Shown: piece by piece, positions 33,901 through 47,010 of the stretch
How positions within the stretch are numbered: the stretch's first letter is position 1
Layout: each line of letters begins with the position of its first letter
NCBI RefSeq assembly: GCF_032884065.1
Contig: NW_027062617.1
Coordinates: 1,736,001-1,800,000, forward strand
DNA length: 64,000 nt
Origin: Artemia franciscana
Taxonomy: Eukaryota > Arthropoda > Branchiopoda > Anostraca > Artemiidae
Reading direction: 5' to 3'
Position numbers and translations under genes: made by a program
Notes under the pieces: generated by a model
What the model saw: the letters and a program-made list of their open reading frames with translations, nothing else
Told to the model about the DNA's origin: nothing
Database searches by the model: none

Positions 33901-34085
33901 GGTTCGTTATCAAGGGGGAAGATAATTCATCCGAGGCATTTATCGACGTTTCCGTTTCTGGGGCTTTTTTTACAGGGACAGGTAGCAAACCTGTTGCCCA
34001 ACCCTCCTCCTTTATCCTGGCTTGGGACAGGCTGGCATTATCCACGACAATGACAGGCGACTCAATAGTTTTTATGTGATCGCTC
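30919..34085 (-). mobile_element. LINE-B, nearly full-length RTE-like LINE, poly-A tail
   Basis: The minus strand carries in order an APE-type endonuclease (33137-34045: LLALNEIRW, VCYAPTNEADD, NQIDHFVIARRWR), a Lys-rich linker (32592-33146), reverse transcriptase (31205-32534: KLFKKGDLMNCHNW, EQHGFRSGRSCSD, FIDFEMAFDSVDR, GCVLSPMFF, FADDIVLF, FKYLGSWIDCDGE), and a C-terminal GRPKNTLRRKYDRDL tail, then poly-A at 30919-30928. Frames change about four times and one in-frame stop region lies near 32540-32590. The endonuclease has WIVRTM for the usual WNVRTM and VVGYLNA for GDFNA, so this copy should be inactive. RTE-like by resemblance; clade not proved. Confidence 0.88.
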
Positions 34086-34099
34086 TCAGTGTGTCATCT

Positions 34100-34795
34100 T
34101 GAATGTAATCACTTCAAGTATTTTGCATGAACTTAAAAATTCACTTCTTTCATTCTATTTTTGGTGTTTAGGGTCGGTTTTGGACTCATTCTTGATCGGG
34201 TATATATAAATGATCTTTGTAGTATACTTAGGATCTTTTTTTTTATACAGTTAATGACAGAAATGATGTTACAACAATATTTCCATGTTTTGCTGAGGAT
34301 TCGCATTTGACCGTTACTTATATGACCGTAATTGAATTGTCAAATATTATGTGCCAGAATATTCGGTTTATTGAAAAGTGGATGTGATTAAATAAATTGA
34401 AACTGGACCATACCAAATCTTTTTTATGATTCATGGAGGAAGTATAAATTATTATCCTTGAATAGCCAAAACGAATATTGGTAGCAAGAGGATTAAATAT
34501 TGTGCTATCACTCATTATATCAAGGAGTGATTATTGATGAGCAAAAGGGATTTAAAGAAAATATTGCACTTGTAAGTAGTAAAGCAGCTAAGAATGATGG
34601 TTTTATTGCAAAATTTAAGCAATTTTTTCTCGTCATGTACGATGAACGAGGCACTTCTCTGTGGTAAATCCATATCTGCTATAATGTTGTCTGTCTTAGT
34701 CATAAACTTTGGCAAATCACTTTGTTCCTCTTTGGGTTATTCAGAATGTGGCTACAAGAGTTTGGTAACAGCTGGAGTGTTTCAGTAAGGTAACG
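34100..34795 (+). mobile_element. LINE-D, right part (RT C-terminal half)
   Basis: RT words continue: GSVLDSFLIGYI-like and YINDLCSIL, then an ADDSHLTVTY-like block (AEDSHLTVTYMT), IEKWM, GVIIDEQ..FKENIALVSS and RVIQNVATRV-like text near 34740. Together with 30290-30918 this shows that LINE-B landed inside LINE-D. Part of the core between the halves appears lost. Confidence 0.6.
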
Positions 34796-35850
34796 TCAGC
34801 AAGAAGTATATATACTACCTTTTATTCACAATCGGTAGATTTTATAATTCTCTATTTATCTATATGCATCATCACAAACTATTGTCTACGTGTTTTCTTT
34901 ATTTTCAGATATGCATCCCGGAATGGGGAGGGGGAGGGGGGTATAAAGGCATCTGCCCCATATGGAGGTCGAAAGTGGCACTAATTACAGGAGTGGATAG
35001 ACAAAACACCCAGAATAGGGCTCACGATTTGCTACTGCCCCTTCCTCCAAATAAAAATAATTAGTTCTTTATCCTCCCCTGTTTGCATAGTCTCTTCACA
35101 AGTATGAAACTAGAAGTTCTCTTTTGACGCGTAGACCATTAGCAATAACTACTAGATTGAACTTCAACACTAAACAGGATTCTGTTAAATGGATTTCGAA
35201 ATAATTTCGAAAACCATGATTGTTTTAGTTTTTAATTGTTTTAGTTTTGTATTGCTGCTGATGACGGTCACTGAGTATGTGACCAAAATATCTAGAATTT
35301 TTGTGAAATTTATCACTGTCTATTAAAAAGATTTCACCTGTATTTGAACTTTTATTTATCGTCATGGATTTCTAATTTAGAAAGATTTGCCAAATGAGTT
35401 AAAATCATATAATATTTTACTGGAGGTCTGTAAATTGTTGATATTGAGTTATTTTTTTTTTATTTATGCGTTTTGTGTGTCTAAGCTATTGATCGTCTAA
35501 ATTGTTATTTTTTGGGATGGCTGGTTGTGTCTTTGTACAAATATTTCGATATATTCTGTAATTTAGGTATCTGCGATCGAGTATTTCGAGCCCTTATCGT
35601 TTTTTTTTCTCCTTTTGTTCCTGATTTACTGCAACTGTTTTAGTTAACGTTGTATTTTGTTTAGTCCTTTACAGGTTATAGCTACTGTGAATTGTTGTGA
35701 TTTGCCTTGTTTTTTTTTAATAAATAAACCAAACTAGAATAAGATTTTTACTTTAGTTTTAACCATGATATATACTTTATAACCAGGTCACTACCAAGGG
35801 CAATAATTGATTTTTTTTTTATTTTATTTTAAGCTGCTCAATTTTAACTG
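34796..35850. other. Intergenic; one conserved stem-loop, otherwise nothing recognised
   Basis: The only structured signal is CTGATGACGGTCAC...GTGACCAAAATATC at 35258-35292, discussed in the findings. The rest is T-rich and stop-dense. Confidence 0.4.
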
Positions 35851-37742
<1,892 letters not shown>

Positions 37743-37781
37743 TATATATATAAATAAGTTGTTTGTCTGTGGGTCTGTCGA

Positions 37782-38264
37782 GTGACGTCATGTCATCATG
37801 TCGTCATGAAGTTAGTTGTCGTCATTTTTGTTATGACGATGACGTCATTAAAAGTATTTAAGAAAATCATTCAAAGACAAATTTTTAATTGTAAGAAGTT
37901 CGTGGACGGAAAAATGTTTAATTATAAAATGACTGAAGAACCTACAATGGCAACAGCCGAGGAAGCTGCTCAAAGAATCTATGCCAAAAAACTTGCGGCT
38001 GATAGAGAAAGTAAGAAAAGAAAGCGTGCCGAGGAATCACAAGAACAGCAAGAAAACAGGCTTGCGGCTAAAGAACGCAAAACCGCACAGTTAGATGAAA
38101 ATCCACCTGGACAGCGAGAGTCAAAACATATCAAAACTGAAAATGATAGCGATGATGATTGGGTTTGGGATTTTGACTTGGATAAGGTCATCAATGCCTA
38201 CCAGATTTTAGTTAAAAAAACAAAGGTTCGGCGATATGTATTTCATAGTGACGCTGAAAAATAA
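37782..38264 (+). pseudogene. Helitron protein N-terminal fragment
   Basis: This 160-codon frame probably starts functionally at MTEEPTMATAEEAAQ (about 37931). It is charged and repetitive (ADRESKKRKRAEESQEQQEN, RLAAKERKTAQLDE), like the N-terminal charged repeats of animal Helitron proteins (RLAADRERHAQ type), then ENDSDDDWVWDFDLDKVIN. It ends before any Rep motif, so it is a truncated relic or a small stand-alone protein. The start region is duplicated at 38480-38612. Confidence 0.6.
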
Positions 38265-38622
38265 AGAAGAAAAAGAAAACTGAAAAAAGAAAAAAGGTAA
38301 AAAACTAAAAAAAAATCTAAAAAGAAAAAACATTCAAAGAGAAATTACAGACCGGGACACAAATGACGACCGGGACAGAGGGAATATACATGACGACCGG
38401 GACGCTCAAAGAGAAATTACAGACTGGAATACCGGGACACAAATGACAACCGGGACACAGGGAATATAAATGACGACCAGGACACAGGTATTTAAGAATA
38501 TCGTTCAAAGACAAATTTTTAATTGTAAGAAGATCGTTGAAAGAGAAATTTCTAATTGTAAAATGACTGAAGAACCTACAATGGCAACACCCGAGGAAGC
38601 TGCTCAAAACGAATGTATTCAA

Positions 38623-38703
38623 GCCGAAGTAGCTGAGTCGGTAAAGCGTTATGTTTCAGGTTCTAGGTCCGAGAGGCTCCAGGTTTGAACCTTGGCTTTA
38701 GCA
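38623..38703 (+). tRNA. tRNA-like sequence inside Helitron B (degenerate)
   Basis: GCCGAAG at 38623-38629 pairs 6 of 7 with CTTTAGC at 38696-38702. An A-box-like TAGCTGAGTCGG, a possible variable arm, and a T arm CCAGG-TTTGAAC-CTTGG follow in the right order. The anticodon arm does not pair well and the sequence is longer than a plain tRNA, so it is probably a tRNA-derived relic, not a working gene. No identity is proposed. Confidence 0.4.
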
Positions 38704-39244
38704 TTAATACAAAAGAAGAAAAAAACTAAAAAAGGTAAAAACCACAAAAAAAAACTAAAATGAAAATACTAAAAAAACTAAAAAAGCTAAAAAACTAAAA
38801 AAAAGGTAAAAAACTAAAAAAGAAAAAAAAACTAAAAAAACTAAAAAAAAGGTAAAAACTACAAAAAAAAACTAAAAAGAAAAAAACTAAAAGCTAATAA
38901 AAAAACTAAAAAAAAAATTAAAAACTGAAAAAGAAAAAAAACTAAATAAAGGAGAAAAAGAAAACTAAAAGCCGGGACACAGTGAATATAAATGACGACC
39001 GGGACACTCAAAGAGAAATGACAGAGTGGGACACTGGGACACAAATAACAGCCGGGAGATATAAATGACGACCGGGACACTCAAAGATAAATTACAGACC
39101 GGGACATCGGGACACAAATGCCGACCGGGACACAGGAAATATAAATGACGCACGGGACGCTCAAAGAGAAATTACAGACTGGGACACTGGGACACAAATG
39201 ACGACCGGGATACTGGGAATATAAATGACGACCGGGACACAGGG

Positions 39245-39440
39245 AATATTCGATTAGCAATCACCATCAATAAAGCTCAAGGGCAATCATTAGAATAATG
39301 AGGTATAGATCTGAATACGGATTATTTTCCCATGGACAATTTTATGTTGCATGTTCAAGAGTCGGTAAACCTGACAATCTATTTATATGCACAGGCAATG
39401 GGACATGGAAGAATGTTGTATATTCGCAAGTTTTACGTAG
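39245..39440 (+). pseudogene. Helitron helicase C-terminal remnant
   Basis: In changing frames it reads [36 protein letters not shown] and NVVYSQVL, the last motifs of the Pif1-like helicase of Helitrons (typically TINKAQGQSL and YVACSRVG). A stop directly follows QSLE, and frames shift twice. It is the best evidence for the element's identity besides the ends. Confidence 0.8.
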
Positions 39441-39446
39441 TTAAAA

Positions 39447-39670
<224 letters not shown>

Positions 39671-39839
39671 ATAACGAAAAGAGAAATCTTTTCTCTTTTA
39701 TCTATATTCACAGGTGGGACACAGGGACACAACTACAATGGCGCGTAACTAATATGGCACGTAACGACTTACGCGCGCGGAGGGGCTTGGGGGGGGGGCG
39801 CGAAGCGCCCCCACCAACTAGGTGTTGTACCACCAGCTA

Positions 39840-39894
<55 letters not shown>

Positions 39895-39899
<5 letters not shown>

Positions 39900-41335
39900 T
39901 CCAAATTTATCGTTACTAAGTTATAATTAACAAAATTTATCGGGACAAAATTCCAAATTTATCGTAAAGAGCGAGGATTAGAGGAGGATCAATCCCCCTC
40001 ATATACGTATAATTTCTATTTGCTTTGAGTTTTAACGTTGCTCCTTACTTTCAGTTGCAAAAACTTGTTTTTTGTATTTAATTTCTGATCGTTTTTCAAG
40101 TAATACCAGGAAATCTGGCTAAACCACCGAAGATAAATCCCTCCTCCCCACAAAAATATTCTCTAGGCAATTCAATCCTGGTGAAAATTTATCCCGGACA
40201 ATTACCTTGACATCTCCAAGCGTAAAATTGAATCGGCAATGAGAAAGCAATACTTAAGAATAATTTTGTAGACGAACTCTGGCAAATTCCCCTTGTGTAA
40301 AATTTCTCCTAAAAAATTTACCCCCTGGAAACTACCCTTCCTATTGAAAATTATCCCCGTGCAAAATCTACTAGCAAAAAATCCGCCCCCACGATAAATG
40401 TAGACATACTTCCCAATAAAAAATACCACACGTAAACAATGGTCAAATTTTGTAACTCAAAGACTTTTCCCCGCGGACTGTGAGGGGTCCTGACATCTCA
40501 AAAGACATAGTTCTTCGGTCATTCAACTATGCTGAACAAAATGCTTATTTCTAAATTTTGACCAGACCATTCTGAAAAAAAGGGCGTGGGTGGGAATCTA
40601 GTTACCCTTTAATTTTCCGGGTCACTTAAAAATGGCACTAGAACTTTAAATTTGTGTTCGAATGAACCCTCTTCCGATATTCCAGGACCACTGGGTCGAT
40701 ATGACCCCCCTGGCAAAAAAAAGTAAACAAAAACAAAGAAACACGCATCCGTGATGTTTCTTTTGGCAAAAAAATACAAAATTCCACATTTTTTTGATAG
40801 GAGCTTGAAACCTTTACAGTAGGGTTCTCTGAATCCGATGGCGTGCTTTTTGTTATGATTCTTTGACTTTTCAGAGGTTCTCCACTTTTTCGAAAATCAG
40901 GCGAATATTCTCAGTTTCTAAACCTTAGAAACTGGCTGAACTTTTCGTTAAGAAGGAATGATGCCAAGGCTATTTAAAAAAATGGATATTTGACCGAGAA
41001 CTTTTACTGTAAGTATGTTATCGTTTATTATATTCTCTGCTGAAGACGGACCTTAGATATAGGGCCGAAATATCCAAATAGGTTTTGTTGGTTGACTGTC
41101 GTGGGAAAAAAGTCTTCATTATTGTCTCTTCTGTTTTCTGTAGTAGTATTCTAAACCTTTGATGGGTAATACTAAACTTAATGACACTTACGCATTTAAA
41201 ATCAGCATAAGAGTTCGGTTCTTTTGATATAGCTAGGTGCTATATAAAATCTATTTTTCTAGAGTTTCGATTACTATTGACCCAGGTCACTCATTACTTA
41301 CAGTTCGTTACCAGGAACTGTTTTAAAAAAATTCT
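39895..41335 (+). repeat. R1 repeat, longest copy, with a 222-bp insertion
   Basis: It runs from GTAAAGAGCGAGGATTAGAG through the shared words to CACTCATTACTTACAGTTCG and ends near GGAACTGTTT. Non-coding throughout. Removing the insertion at 40927-41148 leaves a unit of roughly 1.2-1.3 kb. The right end is a hairpin (41300-41321). Class unknown; no terminal inverted repeats or target duplication noticed. Confidence 0.7.
40927..41148 (+). mobile_element. 222-bp retroposon-like insertion with 11-bp target duplication
   Basis: TTCTAAACCTT occurs at 40916-40926 and 41149-41159 on either side. Related R1 copies lack the intervening sequence, so the insertion is real. It ends in TGTAGTAGTA, the triplet tail of LINE-A, which may have mobilised it. 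It contains CTGAAGACGGACC and GGGCCGAAATATCC, shared with the foldback at 23831. Confidence 0.75.
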
Positions 41336-41339
41336 CAAA

Positions 41340-42808
41340 GCAAGGGACAGATGATAAAGAATCTACGACTTGAGAGCCATCTGTTAAAATTATGTAATTT
41401 TATATTGGCAACGTTGCTTTTGCAATTGGCAAACAAAAAGGTGCATGCGGTTTGGGAATTAAAGTGAGTTCATTTGTTTTCACTTATTTATGTTATTAAC
41501 TAAAATCAGTCCACTGTTTTTTACGAAATAACTTTTTAAGCATAGTTTGTTATTAGGTGGGTTTCACATGGCTTGGTCCAGTTGAACTTTTGTAATAGGA
41601 AATTACATAGGCTTAAGATTAGGCCTAATTGTTTCAGTAAGATTAATCATTTCCTGGATAGGCCTATTGCTGAATATGTGCATGAATTAGATCTAGGACA
41701 TTAGCTTAGTCTTTGAAAGAAAAGGAATCATGAAATTCAGAAAGAATACACACAGCCCTTAATGGGGCATCAAATAGCATTTCACTATTGTAGTAGGCTA
41801 TTTTGCTATTAAGACTACAAGCCTATTAAGAATTTTCATAAAACTCCATAATTTTGCCTAGCTTTAATGCTATCTCTGTGTACCTCATGTTATATTAGAA
41901 TATGTCAATATATTTAAACAGGGCTACAGTAAAATGAAACTTTCAGGGATGGGTCTACAGGCTGAAGTAGGCCTATGCCACAGGAAGGTATTTTGAAGTA
42001 CCTACCTCCACTCCCTCTCCCTCTAGATCATCTTGACCATTGATGACCTTTAAAAATATGTGTGTTATAAAAGTGAAACATTCCAAAATAAATCTTCTGC
42101 TTCAGTAAAGTACAACAAAATTGTTTTCAGCTTCACAACTTTGCTCAATCCCAATTTATAAAGTTGATTAAATAGAATTAAAATGGAATAGCTCTGTTGA
42201 GGTTCTACCAAAGTATTCATGCTTGGTTCTCACATTATAATGGAAAATTTCCAAATACATTTGATAGCTGGGAAATATATTAGATAGTATGTTGGGAGAG
42301 TAGCAAATATATTGGAAAGTTGGACTTATAATGAAAAATGTATTTAAATGTTAGAAATATATATGTTACAAAAGTGGAACCTTGGAAAATAGATCTTCTG
42401 CTTGAATGAAGTACAACAAAATGGTTTTCAGCTTCACAACTTTGCTAAATCCCAATTTATAAGGTTTTAAAGATATGTAAATATGTTTCCTAAATTTTGA
42501 AAAAAAAACATAGATATGGTTCAGAATTCACTCAAATATCAGGAATTGCATTTCCAGAACTTACAGCAGAGAAAAGACAACTGATAGCTGAAAATTAAGG
42601 TAAAATGTTGTTTTGTCAAAATTTCAATAGCTATAGACCTGTTATGTAAGCAAATTTCAGGGCCCTTTAGAGGGAGAAGCAGTAGAGGTGGGTACTCTAA
42701 ATACCTTTGTGGGATATACTTTAGCCTGTAGACCCATCCCCAAAAGTTTCAATTTCCTAACCTAACCCCTTTCTAAGATAACAAAAAGTCGCTAAACTAG
42801 AATTTTAC
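41340..42808. other. Intergenic; one weak internal duplication
   Basis: TTCAGCTTCACAACTTTGCT occurs at about 42127 and 42425 with similar context (AAGTACAACAAAAT), an old direct duplication. Nothing else recognised. Confidence 0.45.
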
Positions 42809-43765
42809 CTCTCATTGCAGAACCAAGTCACCTGAGGCCAGCACAGCTACACATGCTCCTCTTCCATCCCAATCTGTCCAAATCCTTCCTCTTTACACCC
42901 TCCCAGGAAGTTCTCATTTCCCTGAAACATCCTTTCACCCAAACCAAAGAAAACCTGGTTTTGTTTTGCCCCTGATGGTTGGCCAAAAATGACAATCCTT
43001 GGGTATCTCATCCTTCATTTACAGAATGTGCCCTAGCTGTCTCAATCTTTCTCTCATTGTTGCCCTAGCATGCACACTTTTCATACATCCTATTGTTTTA
43101 AATACAGTCAGCCAGTTGGGTACCCAAGAGAGTCTGTTGACAATTTCTCTTGAAAACATCTAGCAAATTTTTATCTGTTTTTTGTAGAGTGTCTATGCTT
43201 CAGAACCATATTTGATCAATGGCGTCACTATAGCTTCCAATATTCTAATCTTGGTTTGCCGAATTTTCTTGCTATTCTTTCAATTTTCTAACTGTGAAAA
43301 AAACACCTGGGTCTTGGCTATTCTACTTTCAACATCTTCACTGTACCCATTATATTTATTAATAGTACTACCAAGGTAAGTGAAGCTATCCACTTGATCA
43401 ATCTTTTTGTTACCCAGTATCCTCACTTATTCCTAGTCTCAGCAACTTAGTCTTCTTAAGATTAATTTTTAAACCTGTTCTAGCACCCTGAGACTTAGAA
43501 AACCTTGAAAAGTTCACTTATTTTGCTCATACTTTCATCAACAATGCTCAAGTCACAAGCATAATCTAAGTCCAGGAAAGTTTTTCTTCCCATTAGATTC
43601 CCATGTTGCCTTTCCTGTGCTCATTATGACATAGTCCATGGAAATGATATATATATATATATATATAAATAAGGATAGGACACAACCTTTCTTAACTCCT
43701 GATTAAATACAATACCAGCTAATAACCTCATTTCTTATCTTAAATGCAGCAAAATATTTTGGTAT
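42809..43765 (-). mobile_element. LINE-A copy A5, degraded
   Basis: The minus strand follows LINE-A from the 3' end (CATTGCAGAACCAAGTCACC, triplet tail missing) through the connection and FADD-side region to about 43760. Frames are broken many times. A (TA)10 run sits inside at about 43648. CpG-poor changes suggest age. Confidence 0.75.
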
Positions 43766-44439
43766 AGGAAAGGCCTTTTCTGCCATTTTTAGGCACCTAA
43801 CTGTGATTTTCCCCAAAATAACCCAGACTTGCCATCAACTGACACTTTTGAGATAGAAGATCAATTTATGAGTATCAATAAATATGCATTGAACTTCCTG
43901 GTTACAGAAAAACTAATGCTGCAGTGTAGGGTGTTTGCTCCTGAATAGTTGTTTAGTTTAGTCCATAGAAAATAAATGGTAAATATAGATATCATTATCT
44001 TAATTCTTGTTTTAAACTAAGTTGTTTTACTTTATTTTCTATGAAATTATATGGAGTGGTATATAATTGTACATCAGCTATTTTGAAGGATGGATGGTGG
44101 GCAGGGTATTGTGGGGGGATCATGTGCCCAAAAGAGTCTATTTCTATGCCTAAATTGTCTAACTCTACATGGGCCTTTGTGTAAATTTAGGTATGGCAAT
44201 GTGTGCATAGGGGGTGTAGGAGATAGTCTCTCATCCTCCTTCATTTAGACTAAACCTGAATAAAGTGTTTACAGGGTGAAATCTATGTTTTTAGGGAAAA
44301 ATGAGTCTGGCATTTATTTGATTTTTAAAAAATGGAGTAAGTCATAGGCTTGTCTCATTAATGCTTTATTGATGTATTAGTGCATTATAGCAATTATGAA
44401 GAAGGGGCAGTGGATTATTTTGCAAGCAGGGAGTTAAAT

Positions 44440-46425
44440 GCCTCAAGGAGGACATTTTAATAGCCTTACCACTCAGGAAGTTATGATGTTGGTAGACTCC
44501 AGAATAAAAATATGACAGACTCTTTCCAGGAACAGTTGAATACTAAACTGGAGAGTTTAAAATTTGACAATGTGGAAGATGGTTGGAACAATTTTAGGAA
44601 AACAATTTTGAAGTTGCTGATGGTGTCTTAGGGAAGACAGTTAGAAGTGCAGCTAGGAATATTAGTGAAAAAGCTTTATGTTTAATAGACAAGAGAGGGG
44701 GCTTCTACAAGAATTATCTGAGTGATAGATTGTATGAAAACAACATGAACATAAAGTGGAGAAAGCATTAAAAAATATAAACTAAGTAGGTGTGAAGTGC
44801 AGGCCTTGGATAAAATTGCCAAGGATCTGGAAGATGCAGCTAGATGGCATAATAGTAAAATATTGTACTGGCATGTTAATAATTAAGAGGGAGTAATCAA
44901 CTCAAAGCTGATCACTCAGAAATGTCCCTTTCTGTGGAAATTATTTGCTGGAAATTAAAACACCTGATTTTCTTGGAGCCTTATTTCAATACAATCACCC
45001 CTGGGAAAAAACAACACATAAACATGTATCTGTGATCTGTCTTCCAGTAAAAACAGCAAAATTCCGTGTTTTTGCAGATATGAGCTTGAACTTCTACAGT
45101 AGATTGCTCTGGTAAGCTGAATCTGATGGCATGATTTTCATTAAGATTCCTTTGATTTTTGGGGTGTTTCCCTCTGTTTAAAAAATTAGGCACATTTTAT
45201 CATACTCATAACTTTTGATAGGTAACACTACTTGATGGATGTCATATATTTGGAATCAGCATAATAAACTGATTCTTTTGATGTATCTATCGATGTTAAA
45301 ATTCTATTATTTAGGGTTTCAGTTGTTATTGAACTGAGTCACTCCTTACTTGTAGTTTGTTGCCACAAACTGTTTATGATGACACATTCAATTCTATTGA
45401 TAGGAGAGCTTTAATGAAGATCTTACCATTGTATAATATACTAGGCAAATACATTAAAGTGATTAGTGCTATTTGTCATAATAACACTGCTGCAGTTAAG
45501 GTACAAAATAAGGTTAGCAGCTGGTTTTGTATTCAATCAGGAGTTAAGCAGGGTTTTGTTCTATTCCCCTCTATATGGATCATTTTAATGGATTTTGTCT
45601 TAAAGAGCACAGGAAAGGCAATGGGTGATCACGGAATGAAATGGAGAGGAATTAGTCCCCTGGACTTACATTATGCTGATGATTTAAGCATCCTAGATGA
45701 AAGTTTGAGCAAAATGAATGAAATTTTAAAGGTTTGAGTTCAGGGAAATAGGTTTAAAAATTAATGTTAAGAAGACTAAGTCCCTAAGGCTAGGATTAAG
45801 TGAAGATGAAAAAGTGATGTTGAGTAATAAAAAGATAGGTTGGGTGGGCAGCTTCACCTACCTTGGTAGTATTATTAGTAAAGATGGCTGGAGTAGTGAA
45901 AATGTTAAAAATAGAATAGCCTGGAGTCAAAGTGTTTTTTCACAGTTAAAAAGAAGTTTGGAAGAGTAGGAAAATACATCTGCCAACCAAGATAAGAATT
46001 TTGGAAGCTACAATGATGACAGTGGTTAAATATGGCTCTGAAGCATGGGTGCTCCAAAAAGTGGATGAAGATTCGCTAGATTTTTTCCAGAGGAATTGTC
46101 TATGGGTTGTTCTGGGTACCCTGCTGACTAACTGTATTTCAAACAGTAGGCTGTGGCTCAATCCTGCTTTCTAAGGATGTAAGGAGAGAAAGGCTGAGAT
46201 TGCTTGGGCACATTTTGTGGATGAAGGATGACAGATTGCAAAAAATTGTCCTTTTTGGCTGAACAGAAAGCAGGTTGTCTGTAGTTGGGATGTGAAGATG
46301 TCATAAAGAATGATTTAAAGGGAATGAGGACTGCCTAGGATGGTAAAAAGAGGGAAGCTTTGAATAGATAAAGGGGGAGGAGGAGCATGCAAAGCTGTAC
46401 CTATGGTGAGTTGTAATAGTAGTAG
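44440..46425 (+). mobile_element. LINE-A copy A6, interrupted by R1
   Basis: On the + strand, 44500-44900 encodes the linker before RT (LNTKLESLKFDNVEDGW, NISEKALCLIDKRGGFYKNY). 45370-46400 encodes RT and the C-terminus ([66 protein letters not shown]). It ends with TTGTAATAGTAGTAGCAATA. Between them, 44950-45372 is R1, and RT blocks 1-3 are missing, so a deletion accompanied or preceded the insertion. HYADD is intact; several frame breaks elsewhere. Confidence 0.82.
44950..45372 (+). repeat. R1 repeat, 3' part, inside LINE-A
   Basis: It matches R1 from CACCCCTGGGAAAAAACAAC to the terminal hairpin (AGTTTG-TTGCCA-CAAACT, 45354-45371). LINE-A sequence starts at once after it (ATGATGACACATTCAATTC). 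This fixes the R1 right end within a few bases. Confidence 0.75.
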
Positions 46426-46539
46426 CAATAATTTTCTAGGTCTCATTGGGCTTTCAGATAAATATAGAATGGGTTTTGAGGAATTGTGTTATAATCTCTC
46501 CTGTTTTCTGGGAATACTTTGGTCTATCCCCACATCATT

Positions 46540-47010
46540 CTCTGCAAAGTAAGCTTTAGCAGGAGGAATTTTTCAGGGGGTGAATTCTCTGGGTGAAATT
46601 TTTCCTGGAGGTAGAAAGGGTTTTTTCCAGCATGATTTTAAAAAACAATCAGAGCTAAATGTAGAATTAATTCAGCTGAAAGTAAGGAGCAACATCAAAT
46701 CTTAAAACAATAGTAAATATTCTGTATATAAGCAGGCTTTACCTTCCTCTACCCCTTGCTTATTACATTAAAGTTTAAAGTGCTGCAAAAAAACTTCCTG
46801 TCCCATTTAGATGGCCCTTGTATTTAAGCAGTCTCTCTTAAAAAATTGGGAAAGAAGTCAAACTTGGTGTAGAAGGTGAGTGGTAAAGGAAGGAGCAGCC
46901 CCTCCCCCTTTGTACACAAAATAATTTCTGTTTGTTTTAAGTTTTAATGTCATTCCTTGTTTTCAGTAGAAAAACTTATATCTTTATTTAATTTCAATTT
47001 GAGCCAGCTA
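46540..47010. repeat. R1 fragments in inverted arrangement
   Basis: An inverted piece (CTGAAAGTAAGGAGCAACAT, about 46676) and a direct piece (TTTGTTTTAAGTTTTAATGT, about 46930) face away from each other around a TTAAAGTTTAAAGTG core, the same layout as 640-1100. The remainder to 47747 shows no coding trace, and the G3BP promoter was not found. Confidence 0.6.
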
